From Chryseobacterium sp. ON_d1 (GTDB lineage: Bacteria; Bacteroidota; Bacteroidia; Flavobacteriales; Weeksellaceae), in contig NZ_BJTC01000005.1 in assembly GCF_006829085.1 (NCBI RefSeq), positions 62,001 through 126,000 on the forward strand: a DNA stretch of 64,000 nt, written 5' to 3'. The position numbers and the translations under genes are program-made. Numbering within the stretch: position 1 is the first letter of the stretch; every line of letters begins with the position of its first letter. The notes under the pieces are model-generated. The model was not told the origin of the DNA, made no database searches, and saw only the letters and a program-made list of their open reading frames with translations. Shown here piece by piece: positions 54,184 to 63,364 of the stretch.

Positions 54184-54874
54184 TTTGACTATCGTTAATG
54201 TAGACGATGAATATCCTGCATTGCAGCTTGTAAAACAATATTGTGACCAGCTTGAAGAAGTAGAGCTGCTGGTTTCATTTCAGAATCCGGAGGAAGCTTT
54301 GTCTTTTCTTAAGGAAAATAAAGTGGACCTTGTTGTTTTTGATATCAATATGCCAAGAATGAACGGGGTAGAACTTTTGCAGAAACTTCCTGAGAGGCCA
54401 CTGTGCATTTTTCTCACCCTGGAATCAAAATATGCGGTGAAGGCATTTGAACTGGATGTGGTGCATTATCTGGTAAAACCGGTAGATTTTGAAACCTTTA
54501 GGAAAGCTGTTAACAAAGCAAAAGATTTTCTTCAGTTTAAAAACTCCGCAAATAATGCCCGTCAGGAAGACTATATCATGTTCAAATCCAATTATGTGAT
54601 GAACAAGGTTTTCCTGAAGGATATCCTTTGGATACAGGGTTTTGGGGAGTATATAGTGCTGATGACGCCGTTAAAGAAATATATGATCCTTGACAGGATG
54701 TCAAATTTTGAGGAAAAGTTTCAGAATTTTGGATTTATCAGAATTCATAAATCTTATATTGTATTGTCTGACCGGATCAATTCTTACGACTCAAATAATG
54801 TATACCTGAAGAACGGAGAACAGCTTCCCTTGGGAAGAACTTATAAAAAGAATTTAAAAGAACATTTAAGCTGA
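54176..54874 (+). CDS. LytTR-family response regulator
   Basis: A 232-residue protein with a receiver domain (1-120: acidic pair Asp10-Asp11, phospho-acceptor Asp56 in VVFDINMPRMNG, Lys101 in YLVKPVD) and a C-terminal LytTR DNA-binding domain (about 135-230: YIMFKSNYVMNKVFLKDILW, NFGFIRIHKSYIVL, LPLGRTYKKNLKE). It pairs with the upstream kinase. Likely targets are the divergent carboxylate-transport operon or the nearby leader-peptide genes; this is inference from position. Confidence 0.94.
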   Translation: MANLTIVNVDDEYPALQLVKQYCDQLEEVELLVSFQNPEEALSFLKENKVDLVVFDINMPRMNGVELLQKLPERPLCIFLTLESKYAVKAFELDVVHYLVKPVDFETFRKAVNKAKDFLQFKNSANNARQEDYIMFKSNYVMNKVFLKDILWIQGFGEYIVLMTPLKKYMILDRMSNFEEKFQNFGFIRIHKSYIVLSDRINSYDSNNVYLKNGEQLPLGRTYKKNLKEHLS

Positions 54875-54878
54875 AAAT

Positions 54879-54904
54879 AAAAAGCCGGAAACTTCCGGCT
54901 TTTT
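54879..54904. terminator. Bidirectional terminator between LytTR and leader-peptide genes
   Basis: Twelve-base stem AAAAAGCCGGAA/TTCCGGCTTTTT with a two-base loop. It ends the two-component operon on one strand and the leader-peptide A gene on the other. Confidence 0.92.
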
Positions 54905-54928
54905 CAAAATTGTTATCATGTGATTGAA

Positions 54929-55063
54929 CTATGGACAATATTGTCCCGGTCCGATCCACAGGATGCATTGTCCTTTGTAGTTGTATTCACAGCAAACACG
55001 TCCTGCTGCTCCGCCATTGATTGATTTCTGAGCGTCTCTGCTTAATAATTTAGCATTTTTCAT
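54929..55063 (-). CDS. Double-glycine-leader small peptide A (bacteriocin-like, 44 aa)
   Basis: A 44-residue peptide: leader MKNAKLLSRDAQKSINGGA (split after GlyGly at 17-18), then a core of about 26 residues starting AAGRVCCEYNYKGQ and ending CILWIGPGQYCP with four Cys (CC...C...C). The K-L-L-S-R...I-N-G-G pattern is the double-glycine leader recognised by C39-type peptidase/ABC exporters, as in the Chryseobacterium 'bacteriocin-like' peptides. It has its own terminator and a conserved upstream block shared with copy B. No exporter lies in this window. Confidence 0.85.
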   Translation of the reverse strand: MKNAKLLSRDAQKSINGGAAGRVCCEYNYKGQCILWIGPGQYCP

Positions 55064-55082
55064 AGTTAGAATATTTTGATTT

Positions 55083-55130
55083 GTACATTCCTGAGCATTT
55101 AAAGTCAATCAGGATTTTGACATTTGGTGT
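55083..55130 (-). promoter_or_regulatory. Conserved upstream block of leader-peptide gene A
   Basis: About 48 bp nearly identical to 55454-55501. On the minus strand both read ACACCAAATGTCAAAA, a TTGACTTTAAAT core and TCAGGAA, ending about 20 bases before the ATG. It probably contains the promoter; TTGAC may serve as the upstream element. Confidence 0.55.
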
Positions 55131-55246
55131 AAAAGAAGTGAATCAAAGATACTGTTTTTCCTAATTATGTGATATATTTTAATTGAAATTTTTCCTAATA
55201 AAATTTTGATTATCAGCCTATAAATAAGATGTGTGGTAAAAAATAG

Positions 55247-55272
55247 ATAAAGCCGGAAATTTCCGGCTTTAT
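55247..55272 (-). terminator. Terminator of leader-peptide gene B
   Basis: A perfect 26-base palindrome, ATAAAGCCGGAAA then TTTCCGGCTTTAT, closely related to the hairpin after gene A; on the minus strand T-rich sequence follows less strictly. Confidence 0.8.
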
Positions 55273-55297
55273 TCAAAATTGTTATCAGATCATCGGA

Positions 55298-55435
55298 CTA
55301 AGGACAGTTTTGTCCCGGCCCGATCCATAAAGTACATTTTCCGTTGTCGTCGCGTTCACAGCATACAAGTCTTGCTGCAATTCCGCCATTGACAGTTTTT
55401 TGAGCATCTCTGCTTAATAATTTGGCATTTTTCAT
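55298..55435 (-). CDS. Double-glycine-leader small peptide B (bacteriocin-like, 45 aa)
   Basis: A 45-residue paralogue of peptide A: leader MKNAKLLSRDAQKTVNGG, core IAARLVCCERDDNGKC then TLWIGPGQNCP, keeping all four Cys and the WIGPGQxCP end while the middle differs. Gene, promoter block and terminator are all duplicated about 370 bp apart. A conserved leader and Cys frame with a variable centre is typical of secreted peptide families. Activity is unknown. Confidence 0.85.
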   Translation of the reverse strand: MKNAKLLSRDAQKTVNGGIAARLVCCERDDNGKCTLWIGPGQNCP

Positions 55436-55453
55436 AAGTTAATATTTTGACGT

Positions 55454-55501
55454 GTACGTTCCTGAAGATTTAAAGTCAATCAGGTTTTTGACATTTGGTG
55501 T
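55454..55501 (-). promoter_or_regulatory. Conserved upstream block of leader-peptide gene B
   Basis: The duplicate of 55083-55130, with only a few base differences, ending 18 bases before the gene B ATG. Confidence 0.55.
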
Positions 55502-55583
55502 TATGGTGATTCAAATATAAAAATTTTTAAGTCAGACTGTTATGTTTTATATCCGGAATACAGCCGTTTGTATTGGCCGTAAT

Positions 55584-56306
55584 TTACTGAACCCTTTCCA
55601 GTGACATTTTTCTCCCTGCCATATCCATGTCCTGTCTGATGATCTGTCTTGTTGCAGCATCAATATAATAGGTAGTTGTCGTGGTTTGGCTACTGATATC
55701 ATCATTGGTTTTTACAACCCAAACCGGCTTCCCTTTATATTCTGCTTTTTGAGTATCCAGAATGTAGGCTTTCATCATTCCCTTTTTTTCAGATTTGGGA
55801 TTGTAATCAAAAATAGAAATCTCAGCAGTATAGTTTTCCTTTAAAGCCAGGAAGCGTATCAGCATAGGATAGCTGCTGCTGTCAAAATAATTATTGGCAG
55901 GAATATCTATGATATCTTTTTTCTGGGACTTTTTATCAAGATAGTATCCGCTGACTTTATCTTTCCCGGATGTAAGTGCCATATCTCTCATCATATTGTA
56001 GGATGAATGATATAATGGGCTGAAATTCGAGATTTTGACAAGAGTAGAATCCGCCCATTTGGCATCCGGTACCTGCTTCAGCTTCACGGTTGTTCGGATA
56101 AGAAGATCGGTTTTGTTCAGTTTTTTGAGCTCTGTAACAATACTTCCGATTTCTGTTTTTGTACCGGCTGTTTCAGTATACCATACGGCTTCAGAAGTTT
56201 CATCTTTGATTAATTTTGAATCAATGTCTGCGTTTTTAGGAGTAAGCAGGGTTTGCGAAAAAAAACGAGCACTACTTAATAGCAAAAGGAAAAGAAATGT
56301 TCTCAT
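55584..56306 (-). CDS. Hypothetical secreted protein (240 aa)
   Basis: Signal peptide about 1-18 (LLLLSSARFFSQ). The mature domain reads like a DUF3108-type or LolA-like beta-sheet protein: KAEYKGKPVWVVKTNDD, TTTTYYIDAATRQIIRQDMD and a closing KMSLERV. Probably periplasmic. It follows the M1 peptidase region in the same direction. An 11-base inverted repeat brackets its start codon. Confidence 0.7.
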   Translation of the reverse strand: MRTFLFLLLLSSARFFSQTLLTPKNADIDSKLIKDETSEAVWYTETAGTKTEIGSIVTELKKLNKTDLLIRTTVKLKQVPDAKWADSTLVKISNFSPLYHSSYNMMRDMALTSGKDKVSGYYLDKKSQKKDIIDIPANNYFDSSSYPMLIRFLALKENYTAEISIFDYNPKSEKKGMMKAYILDTQKAEYKGKPVWVVKTNDDISSQTTTTTYYIDAATRQIIRQDMDMAGRKMSLERVQ

Positions 56307-56331
56307 GATCTTTTTACTAATAAGTAGTGCT
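56268..56331. promoter_or_regulatory. Inverted repeat bracketing the start of the 240-aa gene
   Basis: AGCACTACTTA (56268-56278) and TAAGTAGTGCT (56321-56331) are perfect 11-base complements with 42 bases between them, containing the start codon (56304-56306) of the minus-strand gene. Confidence 0.5.
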
Positions 56332-56362
56332 GTACAGGTTAAAAGTTACAACCTTTTGATTT

Positions 56363-58750
56363 TTAGCTTTTTCCTGCTGCCTGCATCGGGTTGACTTTTC
56401 CTGTGGAGCCTCCTCTCACCGGTCCGCCATCCTGCTTTTGTTTGAAGAGCTGGAATTTTGAAGTTTCAGTACCGGATCCTGTACTGCTCCAGAAATTATT
56501 GGTTGTATCAATATCAGCCGTTTCTCTCATAGGGTCAAGCTGGATTGATTTAAGTTTTTTATCGAAGTAGTAGGTTTTGGAAACTTTTTGTTCATTCAGT
56601 CTCCAGATCTGCGCTGCAGATTTATCATATAACTTAGTGCCGTCTTCAAAAGTGAATTCAAGAATGATAGGCATTACCAGTCCGCCTTTGTTTACAAAAT
56701 CAATCTGATACGCGGTAATATTTTTGAATTTCTCTTTGTCCTTAGCATCTAAAGGAAGGCCGGCTTCTGTTTTAATAGTGTATTCCTTGTTGTTATCTAC
56801 CTTTTCCTGGCCTCTGTCATATCTGTAGTAAAAATCCTGAGCGTCTTTATCTCCGTCTACATAGAATTTGATATTCTTGTCTTCTCTGTTTCTGATTTTT
56901 GAAAGATCTTCAAAACTGTTGACCAATGGTTTGTCAACCTGATATTTTACTTCAGCAGCAGCTTTTGGATTGGTTTCAAGATCAGGAACAGCTACTGTTA
57001 CTTTATCAATAGCAATATCTACAGGATCTGTACCATAGAACCAGCCTCTCCAGAACCAGTCAAGATCTTCGCCACTGGCATCTTCCATTGTGCGGAATAA
57101 ATCTGCAGGTTCAGGATGTTTGAATGCCCATCTTTTGGCATAGGTTTTAAATGCTTTGTCGAAAAGTTCTCTTCCCATGATTGTTTCACGAAGGATATTC
57201 AATCCGGTTGCAGGCTTGGAATATGCGTTTGGCCCATACTGAACAATGTTTTCAGAGTTGCTCATGATAGGTTCCAGCTGGTCTTTCGGTAGTTTCATAT
57301 AATCTACGATGGTCCATGCCGGGCCTCTTTTGGATGGGAATTTATTATCCCATTTTTCTTCTGTTAGATATTCTGTAAAGGTATTCAGACCTTCATCCAT
57401 CCATGCCCATTGTCTTTCGTCAGAATTGATGATCATTGGGAAGAAGTTGTGACCCACTTCGTGGATGATTACCCCGATCATTCCGTTTTTGGTTCCTTCC
57501 GAATAAGTTCCGTCTTTTTCAGTTCTTCCGAAATTGAAGCATATCATCGGATATTCCATTCCGTTGGCAGCCTCCACAGATTGTGCTACCGGATATGGAT
57601 AAGGGATGGTAAATTCTGAATACGTCTTGATTGTATGGGCAACCGCTTTTGTGGAAAACTTTCTGTAAAGACCGTAAGATTCTTTTGGATAGAAACTCAT
57701 GGCCATCACCTTATTATTGTTTTCAGGAATTGTGACACGCATTCCGTCCCATACAAATTTTCTGGAAGATGTCCACGCAAAATCACGAACATCTTTTGCT
57801 TCAAAAACCCATGTTTTTCTCTGTTTTGAATGATTTTTTTCTGCTTTTTTAGCTTCATCCAATGTTACGATTTCAATAGGCTCAGAGGCATTTTCAGCTT
57901 TTCTGTATCTTGAGAGCTGATCAGATGTCAATACCTGATCATAATTTTTACATTCCCCTGTTCCCCCTACAATATGATCGGCAGGGACATTCATTGAAAC
58001 TTTAAAGTCTCCGAAAACAAGCGCAAATTCTCCTCTTCCTGTAAACTGATGATTCTGCCAGCCCTGGAAGTCACTGTATACACACATTCTTGGGTACCAT
58101 TGTGTCATCGTATACAGATCATTGCCGTCTTCAGGGAAATTTTCATAACCACCACGGCCCCCCATTTTCATTCTGTTGGAAATATTATAGTTCCAGTCTA
58201 CTTTGAAGACGAATTTTTCCCCTTTTTTCAAAACTTTAGGAAGATCAATACGCATCATGGTTTTATTGACGGTATATTTTAGCGGAGTGCCCGAAGCATC
58301 CGTTACTTTTTCAAGAATGACTCCGTAGCCATTATCCTTTACAGGAAGTTCTGTGGCTTTAAGTTGCTGATCAGTTGTTGAAGGGCGAAGAACGGATGAT
58401 GTATCATATCCGGCATTTCTGATGCTTGAGTGTTCGTTTTCATCAAGCTGCAGCCAGATATAATCGAGGTCATCCGGCGAATTGTTATAATAAGTTACTG
58501 TTTCTGAACCTTTCAGATTCCTTTTATCCTCATCCAGATAAGCAGTGATGTTGTAGTCAGCTCTGTTCTGCCAGTATCCATGACCGGGAGCTCCTGAAGC
58601 TGTTCTGTAAATGTTGGGTGTTGGCAGGATAGTTCCCAGCTGCTCAAACTTGTTACCGTGATTGCTGCCCGGATTATTCTGAATATTTTGTGCGGTGAAA
58701 CCTGTATATGCAAATACAGAAAGTGAAAGTATGGCAACTTTTAGTTTCAT
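56363..58750 (-). CDS. M1-family metallopeptidase (secreted)
   Basis: A 795-residue zinc aminopeptidase-like protein with a signal peptide (about 1-21, LSLSVFAYTGFTAQ); ATG at 58750 is used rather than the frame start at 58777. The zinc site is HEVGH (430-434) with the third ligand Glu453 in MDEGLNTFTE, exact M1 spacing (HEXXH-18-E). NGMEYPMICFNFG stands where the exopeptidase GxMEN motif occurs, altered to GMEYP, so peptide preference may differ from classical aminopeptidases. The tail is Gly-rich. Confidence 0.92.
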   Translation of the reverse strand: MKLKVAILSLSVFAYTGFTAQNIQNNPGSNHGNKFEQLGTILPTPNIYRTASGAPGHGYWQNRADYNITAYLDEDKRNLKGSETVTYYNNSPDDLDYIWLQLDENEHSSIRNAGYDTSSVLRPSTTDQQLKATELPVKDNGYGVILEKVTDASGTPLKYTVNKTMMRIDLPKVLKKGEKFVFKVDWNYNISNRMKMGGRGGYENFPEDGNDLYTMTQWYPRMCVYSDFQGWQNHQFTGRGEFALVFGDFKVSMNVPADHIVGGTGECKNYDQVLTSDQLSRYRKAENASEPIEIVTLDEAKKAEKNHSKQRKTWVFEAKDVRDFAWTSSRKFVWDGMRVTIPENNNKVMAMSFYPKESYGLYRKFSTKAVAHTIKTYSEFTIPYPYPVAQSVEAANGMEYPMICFNFGRTEKDGTYSEGTKNGMIGVIIHEVGHNFFPMIINSDERQWAWMDEGLNTFTEYLTEEKWDNKFPSKRGPAWTIVDYMKLPKDQLEPIMSNSENIVQYGPNAYSKPATGLNILRETIMGRELFDKAFKTYAKRWAFKHPEPADLFRTMEDASGEDLDWFWRGWFYGTDPVDIAIDKVTVAVPDLETNPKAAAEVKYQVDKPLVNSFEDLSKIRNREDKNIKFYVDGDKDAQDFYYRYDRGQEKVDNNKEYTIKTEAGLPLDAKDKEKFKNITAYQIDFVNKGGLVMPIILEFTFEDGTKLYDKSAAQIWRLNEQKVSKTYYFDKKLKSIQLDPMRETADIDTTNNFWSSTGSGTETSKFQLFKQKQDGGPVRGGSTGKVNPMQAAGKS

Positions 58751-58818
58751 AACCGAAAATGATTTATTAATGATCAAAGATAATAATAAGCTGTTTAAAT
58801 ATTGAAAATATTTAACTT

Positions 58819-59397
58819 TTAAAACGGAATTCTTTCCAAAGTCATTTTTAAGGATAAAGCGAATACTCCGGAAGATACAAACAGGATCCAGTCTTTCTTA
58901 TTTACCTTAAAAAGATTAAGCAGAATAAAAAGAGTGACTAAAATTGCAAAAACAATTACAATTTGTCCGAGTTCCAGACCAATATTGAATCCAAGCAATG
59001 GCAGGGCAATGCTCTGGCTTTTTGAGATCATTACTCTTGCTGTATTGGCAAATCCCATTCCGTGAACCAGGCCGAAGATGAGTGCAAGATAATAATTGGC
59101 CCGCATCAATGTCTGCTTCTTGTTTTTCATGATAATATTATCCAGAGAAGTCAGAACAATGGTCAGTGGAATTAAGAATTCAACCCAGTCAGAAGGAACC
59201 CTGAAAACATCAAGAATACTTAAAGCTAATGTAATAGAATGTCCTATTGTAAATGCGGTGACAAGAATCAGGATTTTTTTCCAGTCACTGTACGAATAAA
59301 CGGCGATGAGTGCCAGAACAAACAGTTGATGATCAAGAGCGTCCAGAGAGATAATATGTTCCCATCCAAGGTTTAAATAAAAAAGAAAATCCTGCAT
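58819..59397 (-). CDS. HupE/UreJ-family membrane protein
   Basis: A 192-residue protein with six membrane helices and the family His/Asp motifs: LDALDHQLFVLALIAVYS, VTAFTIGHSITLALS and FGLVHGMGFAN. HupE/UreJ proteins are thought to move nickel or other metals, but this Bacteroidota type occurs without hydrogenase or urease genes, as here. It is 68 bp upstream of the M1 peptidase gene in the same direction, a pairing also consistent with metal supply (inference). Confidence 0.88.
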   Translation of the reverse strand: MQDFLFYLNLGWEHIISLDALDHQLFVLALIAVYSYSDWKKILILVTAFTIGHSITLALSILDVFRVPSDWVEFLIPLTIVLTSLDNIIMKNKKQTLMRANYYLALIFGLVHGMGFANTARVMISKSQSIALPLLGFNIGLELGQIVIVFAILVTLFILLNLFKVNKKDWILFVSSGVFALSLKMTLERIPF

Positions 59398-59546
59398 TTT
59401 GATTAAAATATTTTATATTTTGAATATTTTGTTAAAATATTATATTATTTATGTTGATTTGGTTTTTTAGGTGTGTTTTTTATTGATACTATACTTTGTT
59501 TCTGTTCTAAATAAAAATTGTATAATTGTATTGTAAAAAATGTAAT

Positions 59547-62500
59547 ATGGATATTAAAAAATTATTTTCTACAAAAGTAAACATTTCGCATGGAGGAACG
59601 AAGCTTCTGAGAAATGCCGCTGCCGCCTTTTTGGGATTATATTCTTATGCTTTTAATGCACAGGTTCAGAAACTGGATTCCCGGTTTGAGCTTTTATTAA
59701 AAAATAAAGAGAATATAGCTAACGGAAGAACTGTCAGGGAATTGGAACGTCCTGATATGAAACTTGACCGGCATTTAGTGGTGACATCAAAGGGAGCCCA
59801 GACCATGTATTCATGTATAATTTATACGAAAGAGCCGAAAAAGCTTAAAGCTGACGGTTTACTTGTTCAAAGCAGTTTGCCGGATTTTTCCACAGCTCTG
59901 GTCACAATTGAGGATATTGAAAGATTAATGAAACTGCCATATGTTACCTCTGTTATGGGACCCGCATTTGATGAGCTGCATAATGATGTAAGCAGAGCTC
60001 AGTCCGGAGCAAGTCTGTTGCAGGATGGAACCTTTAATAATACCGCTTATAATGGTACCGGTGTTTTGATAGGAATTTATGACAGCGGAATAGACTGGAA
60101 GCATCCTGATTTCAGAAAAGCTGATGATCAGACAAAAAGCAGAATTGTTTCGATCTGGGATCAGACCTTAACGGCACAGGGAGGGGAGACGTCGCCTGCC
60201 GGATTTTCAACAGGTGTAGAGTATACCAGAGCACAGATTGAAGATGAACTGGATGGAACACCAACAGGATTTGTACGTGAAAATGATATCAACGGACATG
60301 GAACCCATGTTTCCGGTACTGCTGCAGGAAATGGGTCTGCTTATACAGATAAAAGACATAAAGGATTTTCATCTGATGCAGATATTGTCTTTGTAAAAGG
60401 AGGTAACGGATCTTTTCCCACAACAAATACGATCAATGCTTTAACTTATTTTAAAAATGTAGCTACGGCACTTAATAAGCCTATTGTCGTTAATATGAGT
60501 ATTGGCGGACAGGCAAGTGCACATGACGGAACTTCTTCACACGAAGTGGCTGTTAATAATTTTACCACTTCAGGGCCGGGAAGAGTAGTGGTTATTTCTG
60601 CAGGAAATGACTATGGAGCTAATCTGCACAGAAAAGTTGATATAGCAGCCGGAGCTTCACAGACCTATGCTTTTACTGTTGCCAGCAATACTTCTGCAGC
60701 AACCGTATTTTCGTTTATTATGTATGCCAATGATAATACGCCTGTCACTGCAAAGCTGACAACTCCTGACGGGCAGCAGTATACCCAGAATATAAGTACG
60801 ACTACACCTCACAGCATTTTGGGAGGAGGCATTACCGCAACAATGTATAACTATTGGGGGAATGATAACAACAAAAGATATGTTCAGCTGGTTATCACCA
60901 GAACTTCCGGATCAGCCAATGTTCAGGGAAACTATACGCTGGAAATTACAAACAACGGGGCGCAGCAGATCACTACTCATGGCTGGCTGTACAGCCAGGG
61001 AGTCGCTACAACTTTACAAAATGGCGATAATGAATATATTGTAGGATCTCCGGGGAACGCTTCCAATGCCATTACAGTTGCGTCATATATGGGAAGAGCA
61101 AGCTGGTATAGTGGAGCAAGTGGCTATTATACCCTCACTCCACAGGAATCTATATCGTCATTCAGTGCACAGGGGCCCAGGGTAGATGGTTTTCAAAAGC
61201 CGGATATCGCAGGTTCCGGTCAGAATGTGATTTCATCGCGATCAGGTGATTCTTCTCCCGGAACTACGGATATTATTGCAGGTACCAGCTATTATGTAAA
61301 AAACCAGGGTACGAGTATGTCTTCACCGGGCGTTGCTGGTGCTGTAGGGTTGTTGCTTCAGGCCAATCCGGCGTTGACGGCAGCACAGGTGAAAGCACGT
61401 CTTACGGCTAACGCAAGAATGGATGGAGCTACAGGAACTGTTCCAAATTTGAGATGGGGATATGGTAAATTAGATATTTATAAAGCCGTTACCGATGAGT
61501 TAGGGTGTGTGAAATCCAATTTCGAAACGGTGGGATATGATGAACCTTATATCATAGCGAATACGGAAGCCAATTATTATTTTGATAATATAGCTCTTGC
61601 TGTAAGATATACCCCAACTCTGACAGGGAAACTGGGAGGGTTTTCATTCTTAACAGGAACTTCACTCCCTTCTGATATTCCGGTAGATATTCAGATCAGG
61701 AAAGTGGATGCCAATGGGAATCCGGGAGATATTATAGCCACTAAAACAATTACTTCATGGCTTAACAGTACGCAGAGGTTTACCTGGAACTACGTGAGTC
61801 TTTCTGATTTAAACGTACAAACGGTGACAGGAAAAGATTTTTATATTGTTGTCAATGGCCTGGGAGGAAGAATTGCAATGAAAGCTGAAAATGCAGTGGT
61901 AAATAACAGATCCAAAACATCTACAGATGGCAGCACATGGACTCCCAGAACATTTGACCTTAAAATGAGAGCTGTAGTATATGAAAATGTGGCTGAAGTA
62001 AAGAACCTGGCAACTTCCAACCAAACTAAGACCAGTGCAGCAGTTAATGGCTATAACTATTTTACCAGCAGCTGCCAGCTGATCTCAAGGGTTGAAAAAC
62101 AAACCGGCAGTACGGTGACAGGAAATGTGACCTCAAAAGTATGGGTAGATAACGCGCAGCCTAATTATGTGTCAAGAAGATATGAAATAAATCCTGAAAC
62201 AAACGCCGCCACCGCTACCGGAAAAGTGACTTTATACTTTAAGCAGAGCGATTTTGATGCCTATAATCTGACCAATGGAGTGAAGCTTCCTACTTCACCT
62301 AACGATGTTGCGAACAAAGCAAATCTGATTATTGAAAAATATACAGGAACAAGTACTACAGGTACCGTAGCTTCTTTTGGTGGGCCTGCTTCAAGTATTA
62401 CTCCTGATATTGCAGATATTATCTGGAATGACACCTATCAGTATTGGGAAGTATCATTCCAGACGACAGGTTTTGGTGGATATTTTGTTAAAACAGGAAC

Positions 62501-62765
62501 CACATTGGGAACTGCAGATACTAAGGTGAACTCAGAAGTAAATATTACTCCGAACCCTGCGAAGGATTTTGTGAATGTAATGCTGGGCAGACATTCCAAA
62601 GGATCAGTAACCATTTATGATGCTTCAGGAAAGCTGACTAAGACGGTACAGATTACTGCCAATTCAGGCAAAATTGATGTTTCAGAATTGGTAAGGGGAA
62701 TCTATCTGTTTACCGTTACGCTGGATGATAACACAAAAATTACGAAAAAAGTAATTAAAGAATAA
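59547..62765 (+). CDS. Subtilisin-like (S8) serine protease with type IX sorting domain
   Basis: A 1072-residue secreted protease. The ATG at 59547 follows a TTG frame start. A positively charged leader and FLGLYSYAFNAQ form the signal peptide, followed by an inhibitor-like propeptide. Catalytic triad: Asp179 (YDSGIDWKHPDF), His251 (NGHGTHVSGTAAGN) and Ser590 (GTSMSSPGVAGAVG), with a large insert between His and Ser. After about 640 come beta-sandwich regions and a C-terminal T9SS type A domain (about 1000-1072: VNITPNPAKDFVNVML, GIYLFTVTLDDNTKITKKV). It should be exported and digest extracellular protein. Confidence 0.95.
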   Translation: MDIKKLFSTKVNISHGGTKLLRNAAAAFLGLYSYAFNAQVQKLDSRFELLLKNKENIANGRTVRELERPDMKLDRHLVVTSKGAQTMYSCIIYTKEPKKLKADGLLVQSSLPDFSTALVTIEDIERLMKLPYVTSVMGPAFDELHNDVSRAQSGASLLQDGTFNNTAYNGTGVLIGIYDSGIDWKHPDFRKADDQTKSRIVSIWDQTLTAQGGETSPAGFSTGVEYTRAQIEDELDGTPTGFVRENDINGHGTHVSGTAAGNGSAYTDKRHKGFSSDADIVFVKGGNGSFPTTNTINALTYFKNVATALNKPIVVNMSIGGQASAHDGTSSHEVAVNNFTTSGPGRVVVISAGNDYGANLHRKVDIAAGASQTYAFTVASNTSAATVFSFIMYANDNTPVTAKLTTPDGQQYTQNISTTTPHSILGGGITATMYNYWGNDNNKRYVQLVITRTSGSANVQGNYTLEITNNGAQQITTHGWLYSQGVATTLQNGDNEYIVGSPGNASNAITVASYMGRASWYSGASGYYTLTPQESISSFSAQGPRVDGFQKPDIAGSGQNVISSRSGDSSPGTTDIIAGTSYYVKNQGTSMSSPGVAGAVGLLLQANPALTAAQVKARLTANARMDGATGTVPNLRWGYGKLDIYKAVTDELGCVKSNFETVGYDEPYIIANTEANYYFDNIALAVRYTPTLTGKLGGFSFLTGTSLPSDIPVDIQIRKVDANGNPGDIIATKTITSWLNSTQRFTWNYVSLSDLNVQTVTGKDFYIVVNGLGGRIAMKAENAVVNNRSKTSTDGSTWTPRTFDLKMRAVVYENVAEVKNLATSNQTKTSAAVNGYNYFTSSCQLISRVEKQTGSTVTGNVTSKVWVDNAQPNYVSRRYEINPETNAATATGKVTLYFKQSDFDAYNLTNGVKLPTSPNDVANKANLIIEKYTGTSTTGTVASFGGPASSITPDIADIIWNDTYQYWEVSFQTTGFGGYFVKTGTTLGTADTKVNSEVNITPNPAKDFVNVMLGRHSKGSVTIYDASGKLTKTVQITANSGKIDVSELVRGIYLFTVTLDDNTKITKKVIKE

Positions 62766-62787
62766 TTCTTTATCAATCAAATCCGAT

Positions 62788-62822
62788 AAAAAGCAGCAGT
62801 TTCTATAACTGTTGCTTTTTTT
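62788..62822 (+). terminator. Terminator of the S8 protease gene
   Basis: AAAAGCAGCAGTT/AACTGTTGCTTTT (one wobble, five-base loop) followed by a T run, 24 bases after the stop. Confidence 0.88.
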
Positions 62823-62848
62823 ATATTTGCTGTAAAATAAAATAATTC

Positions 62849-63364
62849 ATGCCAGGTAAGTTTTTTTGGAGTTTTCTTTTATTCGCAACAGTCGTTTTTC
62901 AGAGCTTTTCGGTTGGTAAAGCTTTTCACCCATATCATGTAGGATCTGTCGAAATTAATTATAACTCAAAGTCCAGAACATTTGAAGTGACTGGAAGATT
63001 CTTTTTGGACGACATGGAGAATGGTCTTGGGAAAAAATATGGCGGAGCTTTTCATTTCAATGATGTGAAATATAAGGCAAGATTAAATGAAGCTCTGCAA
63101 AAGTACTGTTCAGAATATTTCAAATTAAAAGCTGACAATAAATTTTTAAAGGTCAATTATATCGGGTATGAAGAAGACCAGGAATCTGTAAATATTTTTA
63201 TGGAATCTGAACCGGTGGCCACTCCTAAAAAAGTGGAGACAGCAGTAAGTTTTCTGTATAACCTTTTTGATGACCAGATCAATATAGTCCATATTATTGT
63301 CAGCGGAGAAAGAAAAAGTGAAAAACTATCATATCCCAACCGTTATCTCTATAAACAGTTTTAA
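62849..63364 (+). CDS. DUF6702 family secreted protein
   Basis: A 171-residue protein with a signal peptide (about 1-24, ATVVFQSFSVGKAFH) and a mature start HPYHVGSVEINYNSKSRTFE, then FFLDDMENGLGKKYGG, the opening typical of DUF6702. In many Bacteroidota this gene accompanies HupE/UreJ and an M1 peptidase, as here, hinting at a shared process (recollection of context). It converges on acpH with four bases of 3' overlap. Confidence 0.85.
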   Translation: MPGKFFWSFLLFATVVFQSFSVGKAFHPYHVGSVEINYNSKSRTFEVTGRFFLDDMENGLGKKYGGAFHFNDVKYKARLNEALQKYCSEYFKLKADNKFLKVNYIGYEEDQESVNIFMESEPVATPKKVETAVSFLYNLFDDQINIVHIIVSGERKSEKLSYPNRYLYKQF

